Of a stretch of 64,000 nucleotides of DNA, positions 24,592 through 34,413 are shown in pieces. The DNA is taken from the NCBI GenBank assembly GCA_007449985.2, contig VIIQ02000317.1:23653-87652 (forward strand), given 5' to 3'. The notes beneath the pieces are model-generated. The model ran no database searches and was not told where the DNA came from. It saw only the letters and a list, made by a program, of their open reading frames with translations. Source of the stretch: Desmodesmus armatus (taxonomy: Eukaryota > Chlorophyta > Chlorophyceae > Sphaeropleales > Scenedesmaceae). The position numbers and the translations under genes are program-made. Numbering within the stretch: position 1 is the stretch's first letter; every line of letters starts with the position of its first letter.

Positions 24592-27258
24592 TCATCGCTT
24601 TTTGCGACGTTTCCTGTGGTCCGGCTCTGACCTGACGAGGAGACGCTTTGTGCCTTGTTGGGCTGTACTGTGGCGGGTAGGCCTGGAGTGTTGCTTGTGT
24701 GGCCGTCGTCCCTTGTCGCGTTTGCCTTTCTTCCCTGGGCGCTTGTTGCGGCCCATGAGGATGGCTCTGCGTTGTGTCCAGATTAGTTTGAGGTTGCGTA
24801 CTGCTATGTGGTGCAGGCGTCGAGCTAGGGATGTGAGGGCGGAGCCGCCTACTCCGAGGTCGCGCATGTCTTTCAGGAAGGACTCGTAGATTATACCTGA
24901 TGCCCCTAGCAGCAGAGTGACGATGCGAACTGTGGCTGTGGGCTCGTGGGCCAAGATCAGTTCTTTCAGTGCGGCGTGTTGTGCTGCCGCTCTTTCTTGT
25001 TGCGGCATCGGGTCCGTGTCCCTGCAGTATTTTATTTCGACAATGTCGAAGACCCACTCGTTGTTGTCTGGGAAGTATTTCAGCAAGATGATGTCGGGAA
25101 CGCTGTCCCGATATCCTTTAAGGGCCTCCGCAAGGTCGTGGCTGAACATGGAGGGATTGTCCATGTGCCTCATGAAGCGGTGTGGCTGCATGCCCTCCGG
25201 CACCTCTGATGGGGCCTTTCTTCTGGTGTAACCCACGTCTGACAAGATAGATACAGAGACACCCCTTGGTCTCTTAACGCCATAGGACTTCGTCCCATCT
25301 GACAAGAAGACATTTCCTGCTTCCTTGCCTCTGCTGATAGCTTCCAGAATTTCCGTGCCGGCGTCATTGTGGCGGCGCGTGTACGCGGCGGACAGCTCCT
25401 TGCAGCCGCTGATGGCGTGGTGCCCTCCGTCTTCCTGTCCACAGAGCGGACACTGGTTTGTTGGGGCCTTGCCAATTTTGTGCAGTGGTCTGTTGGTAGG
25501 GAGCAGTCCCCAGCTGTATTGCAGCACTAGTTTTCGAGTGTACCTATCCACCTTGGAGCTGGTCATGAATGCATGACTGGCTGGGTGATGTAGTTTGTCG
25601 GCCACGCTCCTCCAGCTGGAGGCATATATGCCATCTTTGGGCGCGCTTCCAAGCTTTGCACCTGCATGTGCCTCTTGTTTAAGGGCGGCTTGCATGTCTG
25701 GCAGGGGTTTTGTGACTGTCACGGTGACGCCAGATGGCAGTTCCTTGTCTACTTCCTTGTATGGCCAATACATCTGCATGCGCGAGTTGCTCGGTACATC
25801 ATATGTATGTGGAGGTGGAGCATCAATAGGTAGTTCCCCGCGGGCCACCTGTACGGCGGTACCATGCGCCATCTCATTGCCTATTATGCCAGCGTGGCTC
25901 TTCAATTTCCAAAGGTGGATCGTACCGGGGTGATCCCGTACAGCATTGGCTAAGGCTTCAAGGACCTGCCGGTGCCGATGCTCTGTCAGGTCTTGAGGCC
26001 TATAGATCATCTTGGCAAGTCCGTGCATGGATCCCAGGCTGTCCGTGGCCACATGTAGTGTGCCATCGACTCTGGTGTGTGTCGTGCCAAACTGAGTGAG
26101 GGCTACGTGTAGGGCTGCCAGTTCCGCCCTGCAGATTGTGTTGCACGTGGCGTCTGCTCCCTCGCCTTGCCAGGCGCAGTGCACTGCCAGGGTTTGGCTG
26201 TGCACTCCGGGTACATGCACAGCCGCCCCAATGCCCGGTCCTTCCATATCCTGCCCTTTCACGTGGCTGCCATCCGTGTATAGGAAAGCTTTCCAGTCGT
26301 GGGCAAGTGGTGGCGGGTTTGCTTGGGACCTGCGCAGTGATTGAGTTGCTGCTGAGTGTGCAAGCACCAGTTGTTCGTACTCAAGGGGGTCATCCGCAGA
26401 GTCCAGTCTGCGCATGTCTCCTGTTTCTGAGTATCTAGCAGGGGTGTGATACGCCAAGGGACGGGGTAGGACTATGGCCAGGGTGTTGTCCGTGGGGCGT
26501 TTGCAGAAGCGTTTGCTGGCTTTCCTTGCCCACCTGGCAAGGGTTGCAGTGGCATCTTCATCCATGTATAGATCTTCAAGCTTGGTGAACTTGGCTCTTG
26601 GCTGCTTACTGGCGTTAGGTACTGCTTCGAGGGCCCCCCGAACTGCAGTTTGGAAGGTACGGTACCAAGAGGTTTCTTGACGCTGGTCACCGACTTTGAA
26701 TGGGAAGTGCTCTGCAAATCCTGTTTGGTTGCCCACTACTAGCATCCTGAATTTCCACTTCAGGGTGCGGGGGCCTGCAAACGGCTGGCATCCCGGGGGG
26801 TCCAGCTGTATCATCTCCCTTCCAAAGGTACATACCGGGAGGCATACATCGTGGTTTCTGCGCACCAGTTGCATGTTCGCTGCGTCGTCATCGGTGTCCA
26901 CCCCGTCCCACGCAAAGAAGGTCGGGAGAATCAGCAGGGTGAGGGTGCTATCGGTGGTGCTTTTAGCTGATCTGATGGCCCAGTCTACGGCTTTAACCGC
27001 CATGTGCACATCAAATTCCGGCACCGCAAGAGATGGGCCTGTCCAGCGGACTGCGTACGCATCGTGATTGGCGCCGAACACCCGATCCCGGTCGTGTGCC
27101 GTCCAGTAGCTGGGCGTGCAGGGGTGGACGGTGAATGGGTTGCAGAAGCGCTCTTGGGTAAGCTTAGCTTGGCTCATGATTGTGTTCTTAAGCTGCTGGG
27201 GGAGGCCCCAGTGTTGAGCTTCGGTGGCCTTAGTGCCGGGCAACTGGCGGTATCTCAA
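24592..27258 (-). CDS. Retrotransposon protein: PCIF1-like, RNase H, zinc finger, PD-(D/E)xK nuclease
   Basis: 888-codon frame overlapping the end of the RT frame by 29 bp. About residues 55-180: RVFGANHDAYAVRW, PEFDVHMAVKAVDWAI, LTLLILPTFFAW and CTFGREMIQL follow the pattern of PCIF1 methyltransferase-type domains, but the catalytic NPPF is replaced by VPEF. Residues about 333-480 are RNase H with YTDGSH, CRAELAAL, VATDSLGS and KSHAGIIGNEMA (D-E-D-D set present). A CPLCGQEDGGHHAISGC zinc finger follows, then PDIILLKYFPD and FDIVEIKYCRD, which give the PD...ExK signature of a restriction-like endonuclease. The C-terminus is strongly basic (RNKRPGKKGKRDKGRR). The frame is open throughout, so decay is recent or slight. 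The PCIF1 assignment is by eye. Confidence 0.78.
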   Translation of the reverse strand: MRYRQLPGTKATEAQHWGLPQQLKNTIMSQAKLTQERFCNPFTVHPCTPSYWTAHDRDRVFGANHDAYAVRWTGPSLAVPEFDVHMAVKAVDWAIRSAKSTTDSTLTLLILPTFFAWDGVDTDDDAANMQLVRRNHDVCLPVCTFGREMIQLDPPGCQPFAGPRTLKWKFRMLVVGNQTGFAEHFPFKVGDQRQETSWYRTFQTAVRGALEAVPNASKQPRAKFTKLEDLYMDEDATATLARWARKASKRFCKRPTDNTLAIVLPRPLAYHTPARYSETGDMRRLDSADDPLEYEQLVLAHSAATQSLRRSQANPPPLAHDWKAFLYTDGSHVKGQDMEGPGIGAAVHVPGVHSQTLAVHCAWQGEGADATCNTICRAELAALHVALTQFGTTHTRVDGTLHVATDSLGSMHGLAKMIYRPQDLTEHRHRQVLEALANAVRDHPGTIHLWKLKSHAGIIGNEMAHGTAVQVARGELPIDAPPPHTYDVPSNSRMQMYWPYKEVDKELPSGVTVTVTKPLPDMQAALKQEAHAGAKLGSAPKDGIYASSWRSVADKLHHPASHAFMTSSKVDRYTRKLVLQYSWGLLPTNRPLHKIGKAPTNQCPLCGQEDGGHHAISGCKELSAAYTRRHNDAGTEILEAISRGKEAGNVFLSDGTKSYGVKRPRGVSVSILSDVGYTRRKAPSEVPEGMQPHRFMRHMDNPSMFSHDLAEALKGYRDSVPDIILLKYFPDNNEWVFDIVEIKYCRDTDPMPQQERAAAQHAALKELILAHEPTATVRIVTLLLGASGIIYESFLKDMRDLGVGGSALTSLARRLHHIAVRNLKLIWTQRRAILMGRNKRPGKKGKRDKGRRPHKQHSRPTRHSTAQQGTKRLLVRSEPDHRKRRKKR

Positions 27259-29753
27259 GGCAAGGCGGCGTAGTTCTTCTTCGAACGTGCAGGGCTGCCA
27301 TTGTGTCTGGGTGGTTGCTTTGCATGTATGTGAACGCGTCTTTCAGGCGGGCGACCACCTCAGGGCTGATCATGTGTTCACATTTGCCGTCTGTGCCATA
27401 GATGCAGCACATCTCTTTTGTCCTTATCTGGCCAGCCGAAGTGGCATACTGCACTGACCTCACATATGCACGGCAGCCCACTCCACTGGCTCCATGCGTG
27501 TGGGGGGGGGACATCTGCATGGGGGTTGATGGGGAGGGTGTGCGTACTAGTTTCTTGCGGATTGCTTGGCCAATGGTCACATCATACACTCTTTCAGCCG
27601 CAGGTGGAGTGACTCTGGGGCGTTGTTGCATGGCAGTCTTTTGCCGCTTTACTTGACTGTCATTATGGACGTGTTGGGATGCAAGAAGCTCTTCCAATTC
27701 CCGCAGTGCCTGAGGTGTGGCACTGGCGCGTATGGTGGGAATGGCCTCTGAGGCCTCCTTCCATTCCACTCTGTAGAGCTTGATGTCGTTAGGGAGGCTT
27801 CGTGCGGTGTATTGTTGCTCATGGCACTCCTTGCATGTGTAGGGTTCGGGTGGTTCAGCTGAGACCTCACCATGCACCCGTTGGATGCAGTCACTGTGAT
27901 ACCACCTGTCGCACGTTGCGCAGGTCTTGCAGGTTTGTTCTGTGTAGGTGGCTGGTCTTGCACAGTACTCGCATGGGCGCTGAGTGTCTAGACCGAACTG
28001 TTGTAGGTCAGCCGGCGTGGCTTCTGTCATGCAGTGGACTTTGTATCCTGAGGATTCTTGAGTGGCAATCTGCCATCCTGGTTGCACACATGGAGCCCAC
28101 TGCACGATGGCTTGTTGTTGGGTGCGAGAGGAGCAGAGTGCCTTCACAGAGGCAATTCTTTCATCCGTAAAGGAGTACTTCGCTCCAAGCGCAGCCATGC
28201 GCTTTTGTGCTGGCGGGGGTTCTCCAGGTTGAGAAGGTCGGCGCGGGGCATCTTTGCAGGCATTGGTGTAGAGGCGATAACCCGTGCACGTGCGGCGGCT
28301 CACTGGGGCGTCGGCAATCTCCACAGTGTGTCTGTATGTCTTTCCAGACGGCCCGCTTGCTTGTTCGCGGCTTCTTATGTATTCGACTGTAGTGTTGCGT
28401 GCTTGTAGTGCTTGGTGTTCTAGGTCTTGGTGCATCCTTGACAGGGCATGCAGGTCGGTGTGTGTTCCTGGGATGGGATTGTTCCACATGGTGCGATTGC
28501 CCGGCCAGTGTGCTTGCATATTCCGGTGGAAGTCACTGTGGAGGGGGCGGATTTCTTGTTCGGGAGGTGCTCTGCATACCTCCGTCCACGGCACGCCTGT
28601 GCTGAGGTAGTGGGTGACTCGGCGCCAGGCTGCAATGTGCTTGGGTTTGACATTGTTCTTTCCCATGATGGACACAATGGCTAGTGCTGGGAGGACGTAT
28701 GTGCGTTTATGGCACAACATGTGTTCAACTGTGTTGATTCCCACAGAGTGCAGAACTTGTATGTCTGCCACGAGCCTGCGGTCCCATTCACTTGGCTCAG
28801 CTTCTAGCTTTGTGAGGCTTGCAGCAAGGGGTGCTAGGGCGTCCAAAGCTGCTTGTCTTGTGCCATCCTTTGTGAGGATGATCCTGGCCTTTTGCATGGC
28901 CAGGGCTTGTCTGACGCGCATACTGTAGCGTGAGACGTGGGGGAGCTGAGAGACTGACAGCGCATCCGTAGCAGTGCACTGTCGTTGCATGAGGGCACGG
29001 GTGAGGCGGCCTAGGGGTCCTTCATCGTTCAGTGCGCGGGTCAGCCGCTGCGTACAGATGATGGTGTGTTCGACCTCTAGAGAGGGGCATCCCAGTCCTC
29101 CCTTTGCAGTGTCCTCATGTGCACCAATGGTGGACATGCTGACCGACAACCCGTGTGCTTGTTTGGCGATTTTGCAGAGAATGCCGTCCAGTTTCTTGAT
29201 TTCCGGTGACGTGAATGGTGCCATTGTCAGTACATGTGACACAACAGCCCTTAAGCTGGACTTCAGGATGCGTAGTTTTTGGGATGGGCTGGCCCATGAG
29301 GTTTTCAGTGCGTTGGCTGCATTGGCCAGTTGTTCTACTGTTGCCTTGAACTGTGGTTTGTAGTCCAGGTTCATGGTGAGGAGTACCATAAGGTGCCGGA
29401 ATGGGGTTTTTGGGTGATGGTAAGTAATAGGCTTGCCTTGTACAGTTATGTGCCCTTCCAGTTGCTCCTTTAGGCGTTGGTCATCGTATGGCTTGTTTGG
29501 TTGTGAGTGATGGAGTGCTCCTGTCACCGTTGTCTTCTTGTGGTTGACTACCAGGTGCCCCCAAGTTGTGTATGCAGAGAGCTTCTTGGCTTGGTGTTTC
29601 AGTTCTGCAAGGGAACCTGTGAGTGCATTGAGGTCGTCTGCATATGTAATGGAGCTGGTGTGGCGTTGGTCATCAGGAACTTGAAAGTCTTTCAGGCACC
29701 CTGGGACGTATCCATGCCTGCCGCTGTGTAGCCACCTCAATAGGGGTTCTATA
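27230..29753 (-). pseudogene. Retrotransposon reverse transcriptase, C-terminal part, with PHD finger
   Basis: After the inserted segment the frame resumes with QYIEPLLRWLHSG, then TYADDLNALTGS (RT catalytic box), then VNHKKTTV and the thumb and connection region. Further on is a PHD finger: CEYC, CKTCATCDRWYHSDC and YTCKECH give Cys4-His-Cys3 spacing. The frame ends at 27230, where the second frame begins, so the two may be joined by frameshifting or by a mutation. The reading frame upstream of 29753 is not retrotransposon sequence but the inserted element. Confidence 0.78.
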
Positions 29754-30347
29754 TATTGCATCGATTCCTTTAGGAATAGATGCCAATACAGCGCACGGGT
29801 CTCACACCCACACACATGACTGCCAAAACTGGTCTGAAGTAAGGTCCAAGAGGTGCCACAGCAGGCCTTGGCTAGTCGTTCAGGAATGTTATGGTTATAA
29901 GAAGTAATAATGTCCTTCGTTTGCTGGGTATGGATGCTGCCGTAGCAAACGCCAACATTGCTGCAACTGCTGGTTACGAGAACGTCCAATGGTAGAATGC
30001 CACGATGTACGTACGTTTTTGTCGGTGACGGCTGGGGCACGCCTGTGTGCCGCAATAGTCTGGTTGAGTTGCGTCCAAAATGTATGGATAGAATTTCCTT
30101 GCACGTGCAAAGTGCACCGTACACAACAGGGCAGGGAAAACGTGATGGAGGATAAGAATGAAAAAATACGTTTCATGGGGCCCTTGGGTAGAGGCTGCGA
30201 GACAAGTGCGGGGTTGAGTAATGGGTGACTAACAGCCCGTCAGCTGTGGATGCGCGTGCCGAAGATATAAGGACTTTAGCTGGATTTTGCCCATCAGCGA
30301 CGCAGGCACAGGATAGGAATGCAAGGGCGCAGCAGCTTTGTTCACTC

Positions 30348-30378
<31 letters not shown>

Positions 30379-30718
30379 CTGCTGCTGCAAGCTTGCAGTT
30401 GAGCCCAGAGTGTGAGCGACCAGTTCAGTGCCATAATGGTGCTCGATCGTGTCACATGAAGTTGCAATCGTGAAAGCGCTACGTTCCAGGGCCTTGGAAG
30501 GCAGTGAAGGGCCATCAGCAGCAGCAAGTCCAGCAGCAGCAGCCCAGCAGCAGCAACTGTTTAGCACCTTGGCAGCAGCAGCCCTGCAATCAGAAAGCGT
30601 CACCCAGATAACTACTAGTAGCCGCCTGTTACAGCCCAGTCACAATCCAGGGTGCACCCTGAGCATCAAAAACAGTAGAACGGAATCGATGCAGTACTGA
30701 CGCCACCCGGCGTTAGAC
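29754..30718. mobile_element. 965-bp insertion in the RT, flanked by 8-bp direct repeats
   Basis: GTTCTATA stands at 29746-29753 and at 30719-30726, exactly where the RT reading SPFLFIL is separated from YIEPLLRWL. This fits a transposon insertion with an 8-bp target-site duplication. The termini (TATTGCATCG and GGCGTTAGAC) are not inverted repeats of each other, although TGCATCGATTCC occurs inverted at 29757-29768 and 30682-30693. The segment holds a CTG tract but no transposase. A non-autonomous DNA transposon is likely; the family is unknown. Confidence 0.55.
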
Positions 30719-30721
30719 GTT

Positions 30722-31085
30722 CTATAGTATGAAAAGGAAGGGGGACAGGCTGTCCCCCTGAATTGTGCCCCTATCGTTGGGGATGGGAGCCTTAGGGCCG
30801 TGTGGCGTCTGGAAGCGAGTTTGTGCCCCCATGTACAGGTCTTTCACCACCTCGATGGCGTCTGTAGGGAATCCCAGGTCATAGAGGATGCACAACAGTT
30901 TGTCATGTGAGATGGTGTCAAATGCTTCCGTCATGTCTGCTTGCAGCAAGTAGATGTCTTGTTTGTACCAGTAGGCGTCCTCCAGGGCCATGACCGTCAT
31001 CTCAATTTGCTGTGCAGTGGAGCGCTTGCTCCTGAACCCGGTTTGTGATGCACATTCAAATCGAGGATCACATGGGCCAAACTTT
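30722..31085 (-). pseudogene. Retrotransposon reverse transcriptase, N-terminal part
   Basis: Contains the early RT motifs in order: QTGFRSKRSTAQQ, LLQADMTEAFDTISHDKL (catalytic Asp of motif A) and RGTIQGDSLSPFLFIL (motif B), stopping at the inserted element. It continues at 29753 after the insertion. Sequence upstream of the first motif changes to host intron, marking 5' truncation. Confidence 0.82.
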
Positions 31086-31315
31086 CTGCGACTAGTTGAA
31101 CTTACACACCTTGACACAACAGCATGAACATATGCATAGAAACAACATGCAGCGCCACAACACAGCAACCCCTCAGGCTGACCATGACAAAAGCCACATG
31201 CCTCACTGATGCTGCATGTTTCCTTTGCATGAAGTCGAACAGCAAGCCGCCAACAACAGCCACTCGACAGCCAGCAAGCTACATCTTCTTGTGAGAAACA
31301 CACCTGACAGGTCAA

Positions 31316-33497
31316 CTCCCAATCCACCCAAGGCCAACCGGGTTGATGCTTTAGGCAGGTCAGGTGCTGCAGCTGTGTGAGCTTCAAGTGCTCAGGGCTG
31401 TTGACGTTGCAGCGCGTGTTGTCGTCATGCACTGTCAGCTGCCTGAGCCTCGTCAGCTGACACAGCAGCTGTAGGTCTGATACATCTCGCACGCTCACGC
31501 CTAGCTGTTGTAGGCTGCTGAGCCCATGCAGGGGCACGAGCAGATCCGCGTTACACTGCCACGTCTGCAGCTGCAGTGACTGCAGCTCAGGGCAGCAGCT
31601 GACAAGGCGCCTGCCATCAGGGGCGGGCGTATGGCCTTGAAAGTAAGAAAAGGACATGACCAGCACACGCAGGTGCGGCAGCTGCTTGCCAGCGGGGAAA
31701 ACATGGGGCCAGATGGCTGACGGCAGTATCCAGCTGACAGTGCTGAGGTGTTGCAGCTTGCAGCTGGCTGTCAGGGCTGAGTAGGCTGTTGCTGGGGGCC
31801 CACCCAGGTCGAAACTGTTAACATGCTGCAAGTCCAGATGGGTGAGTTGCTGCAGCTGACCCAACTGTGACAGCAACTCATGAAATCCCGCGGCTTGTAC
31901 ACGATCTTCCGCAGATACCGTGTCATCCAGGTCAATCCTGATGCTGTTTTCATCACCGTCAAACCTACAATCGACGAGCCGCAGGTACTGCAGCTTGGTC
32001 TTGACTGCCAGGCCACCAACCTCAAACACTACATCATCCGAACTGCTCGGCCATGTCGATGTGACATCCAGGCGTGTCAGCTGCAGTGAGACTGCCAAGT
32101 CACTGCCCTCAATGCAGCCCCCGTAATCCCCAAATCCAGGCGCAAGTCCAGCAGGCATGTCAGTGCTGTTAGGTGCGGTACTCCAAGCCCATACTGGCCA
32201 CCAGGTTCACGTGTTGTGAGGTTTGCGAGGTCAAGGCATGTCAGGTGCTGCAGCGGATGCAGCATGTTGCCAGTTACCGTCAAAGGGTACCGTTGCCACC
32301 GTGCATCACTGAAGGTAGATCTGATGCTGAGGTGTTCCAGCTCTGGCAGCAGTGGCCATGCTGCCGCCAGCCCCTCATCCACATCCAGCAGCGCACAGCG
32401 ATCGAAGTGCAGCTGCTTGATGGGCACCCCAGCTGGCATCACACCGTCACTCCTAGGGATGTTAGCAGCCGTAGGTTCTGGCGGCACCTACAGCCGTAGG
32501 CCGTAGGTCCTACCCCGTAGGGGGGTATGTTCCGTTGGTCGTAGGTGTAGGTTTTACAACATCTTCTCAGGCTGGGCAGCTTTGTCAATTCTGAAAGTTG
32601 GAGGTTGTTCTTCATGTTTAATTCAATCATTTAAGGTGTTTATTTGACCTCGTGTGCAGCAAAAGCATGCATTCTCAAGTGCAAGACGCGGTCAGGTCCA
32701 GAGTGTGCCGGCGGCTGTTGCTTAAGCCAAAAACAGCTAGATGGAGTTGTGCTGTAGCAGGCAGTGGTCTATTGCACATACATCCTCTGCACACCACACC
32801 GTTACAAGCACTCTTGCGTGAAAAAATAGGTTACTTGTCATGCCATCGATCACTCGATCACTCGATCACTTACATCGCTAGCCTACACTCGTCATGGTGC
32901 TAACATATCATTCCGAGGTATATGTGCTCGTTTTATGCGTTTTGGAGCACTGTTGTTGCGTGCCTACGGCCCGTTGACCGTAGGTTTCGGCACGTTGACC
33001 GTAGGAAGCTGCCGTAGGTGGCCCTATGCTGCCTACAGGCCAGTTTGTCACCTACGCCGTAGCCTACGCTGTAGGAACCTACGCGTAGGCACCTCCGGCC
33101 TACGGCCTTCGCATCCCTACTCACTCCCGCCAGCATCTGGCTGCAGCTGTAGCTTGAGGTTTCCGAAATGTAGGCTGCTCAGTTTGGTAAGGGCGCGTGG
33201 CAGCTGGCGTATGGTAGTTGTGGGTTTGTCATCCGCATCAGTAGATGCACCCCTCAAGATGATGCTGCTCACAAACCGGCCATGCGTTTGCAGGTAGAGC
33301 TGCAAGCTGTGCACTTGGTCCTGGTCTAGCCTTGCTGAAATGCTGCCGAGTCCCTGCACAGCTGCGTGGTGCAGCCTGCTGTGGGCCCTGGCGGCGCTGC
33401 ACACGCTGCGCGGGTCATCAGCACAGCAGCGCAGCACTGCCACCAGACAAGGGTCTGGCAACTCAATCAGGGAAACTTGATGTGTTTGATCGACCAT
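31316..33497 (-). pseudogene. F-box/leucine-rich-repeat gene, disrupted
   Basis: Start ATG at 33497. An F-box-like segment follows (SLIELPDPCLVAVLRCCAD, then SVCSAARAHSRLHHAAV), which in family members recruits SKP1 of an SCF ubiquitin ligase. After it come leucine-rich repeats for substrate binding: LTKLSSLHFGNLKLQL, VPIKQLHFDRCALLDV, LQHLTCLDLANL, LQQLTHLDLQHV and LTRLRQLTVHD. The coding sequence is split by a 666-bp hAT-like element (32454-33119) whose removal restores the frame (GGSDGVMPAG). It shifts frame once near 32130 at G-runs, and ends at a donor at 31316, beyond which a retrotransposon has landed. The substrate is unknown. Confidence 0.8.
32454..33119. mobile_element. Non-autonomous hAT (Ac-like) element
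   Basis: Ends with the inverted repeat TAGGGATG (32454-32461) and CATCCCTA (33112-33119), the same octamer as the tip of the maize Ac/Ds terminal repeat. Flanks are GTCACTCC (32446-32453) and CTCACTCC (33120-33127), an 8-bp target duplication with one mismatch, as expected for hAT. Both subterminal regions (about 32470-32540 and 32960-33110) are packed with CCGTAGG/CCTACGG heptamers in both orientations, comparable to the clustered transposase-binding motifs of Ac. No transposase is encoded. Removing one copy of the duplication restores the host F-box/LRR frame. Confidence 0.75.
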
Positions 33498-34332
33498 ATA
33501 TATAGTTTTACGTTTTTTTTGTTATAGATAGTTTAAAGGGCAGCGAACGCATAGCCGTGCATGTATGTTCTTGGTGCTGCTGACGCCAATATGCTGACGT
33601 CAAGGCTGTCATTGTTATTACCAAACGAATCACCCAAATTTCATGTACGAATATCAGAAATAAGAGTCGTCACTCATGTGCATGCTAAGTGAGCGCCGCT
33701 CAACCCGCGCGAAAGCGTGTGTCGCGGACTCAAGCTGAGATCTGTGACACACCACCGCATGCAAGTTGCTCATTCCAGGTTACCAGGGTTTGAAACCTTC
33801 AAGATGACATAAATTAGGTTTCTTGAAGATGTGTGGCCGCATTGCCCTCCATCCACTGTGCACACCTCGGAAACCACAACCATGAATGGATCAGCATCCC
33901 TAGGCCTTGGATCACCAGCAGCTCAGCTTGAATGTTTTCTTGCACCAGCACAACAGCCCTAGGGCTGCCTGAAACCTCTGAAAGGCACGGCCATGGAGCT
34001 GCCTGAGATTTGTGCTGATGACATCAGCAGATCTGCAGGGCCACATGGGCACCGATCTTAGCCTGGTTCAGGTGCTATCTGGCTCTGTCGCTGAGTTGTG
34101 CTCTAAGGAAGCATTGCAGCTGCATACCAAAGCAACCACAATTTGCCTTTCGGCAAAATCTCAATTCAAAACCTTGAGAGTTGACAGCTATAGCTGGCAC
34201 CATGACTGCTTGGCGCACGCCCTCCTGCTGCCACAGGCAAACATGAGCACAACTTGTGGCACTGCAAAAAAACATCTTGTCAGCACGCGGCAAAGTCCCG
34301 CCGCCTGACCCTTGCACAACACCCTGAGGGCC
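33498..34332. other. Region between the F-box/LRR start and the GCN1 3' end
   Basis: No gene was recognised. The lower part should hold the promoter of the F-box/LRR gene (TATATATAG at about 33496, very close to its ATG). The upper part, from about 34000, is GCN1 3' flank, of which a diverged copy is found at 23.4-23.7 kb. Confidence 0.45.
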
Positions 34333-34337
34333 TTACA
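34333..34337 (-). terminator. TGTAA poly(A) signal of GCN1
   Basis: TGTAA on the minus strand, 77 nt after the GCN1 stop codon. The same position in the 23.7-kb copy is mutated. Confidence 0.6.
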
Positions 34338-34413
34338 ACCGCCGACACAAGGTGCATGATCAACACAGCAGAAGTCAAGCAGCAGCAGCAGCAGCAGCAG
34401 CTGGTGCCACTGC

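Larger units (their letters stand above)
24450..31085 (-). mobile_element. Large non-LTR retrotransposon, Dualen/RandI-like, 5'-truncated and nested
   Basis: On the minus strand the element runs from the RT N-terminal motifs (about 31085) to a short 3' UTR with the palindrome GTCTAGCATGCTAGAC (about 24513-24528) and a tail of TTAC repeats at about 24450-24470. Coding order is RT, PHD finger, PCIF1-like domain, RNase H, CCHC zinc finger and PD-(D/E)xK nuclease. RT plus RNase H plus a C-terminal restriction-like endonuclease resembles Dualen/RandI elements known from Chlamydomonas. The N-terminal portion (where such elements carry an APE nuclease) is missing. A 965-bp insertion splits the RT. 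The insertion point is in or near the F-box/LRR gene, probably in its last intron. The 5' boundary is approximate. Confidence 0.82.

Noticed and set aside
29754..30124. N-terminal 124 residues of the 27230-30124 frame as part of the RT
   Set aside because: They lie inside the 965-bp insertion and have no RT motifs; the true upstream RT is at 30722-31085.
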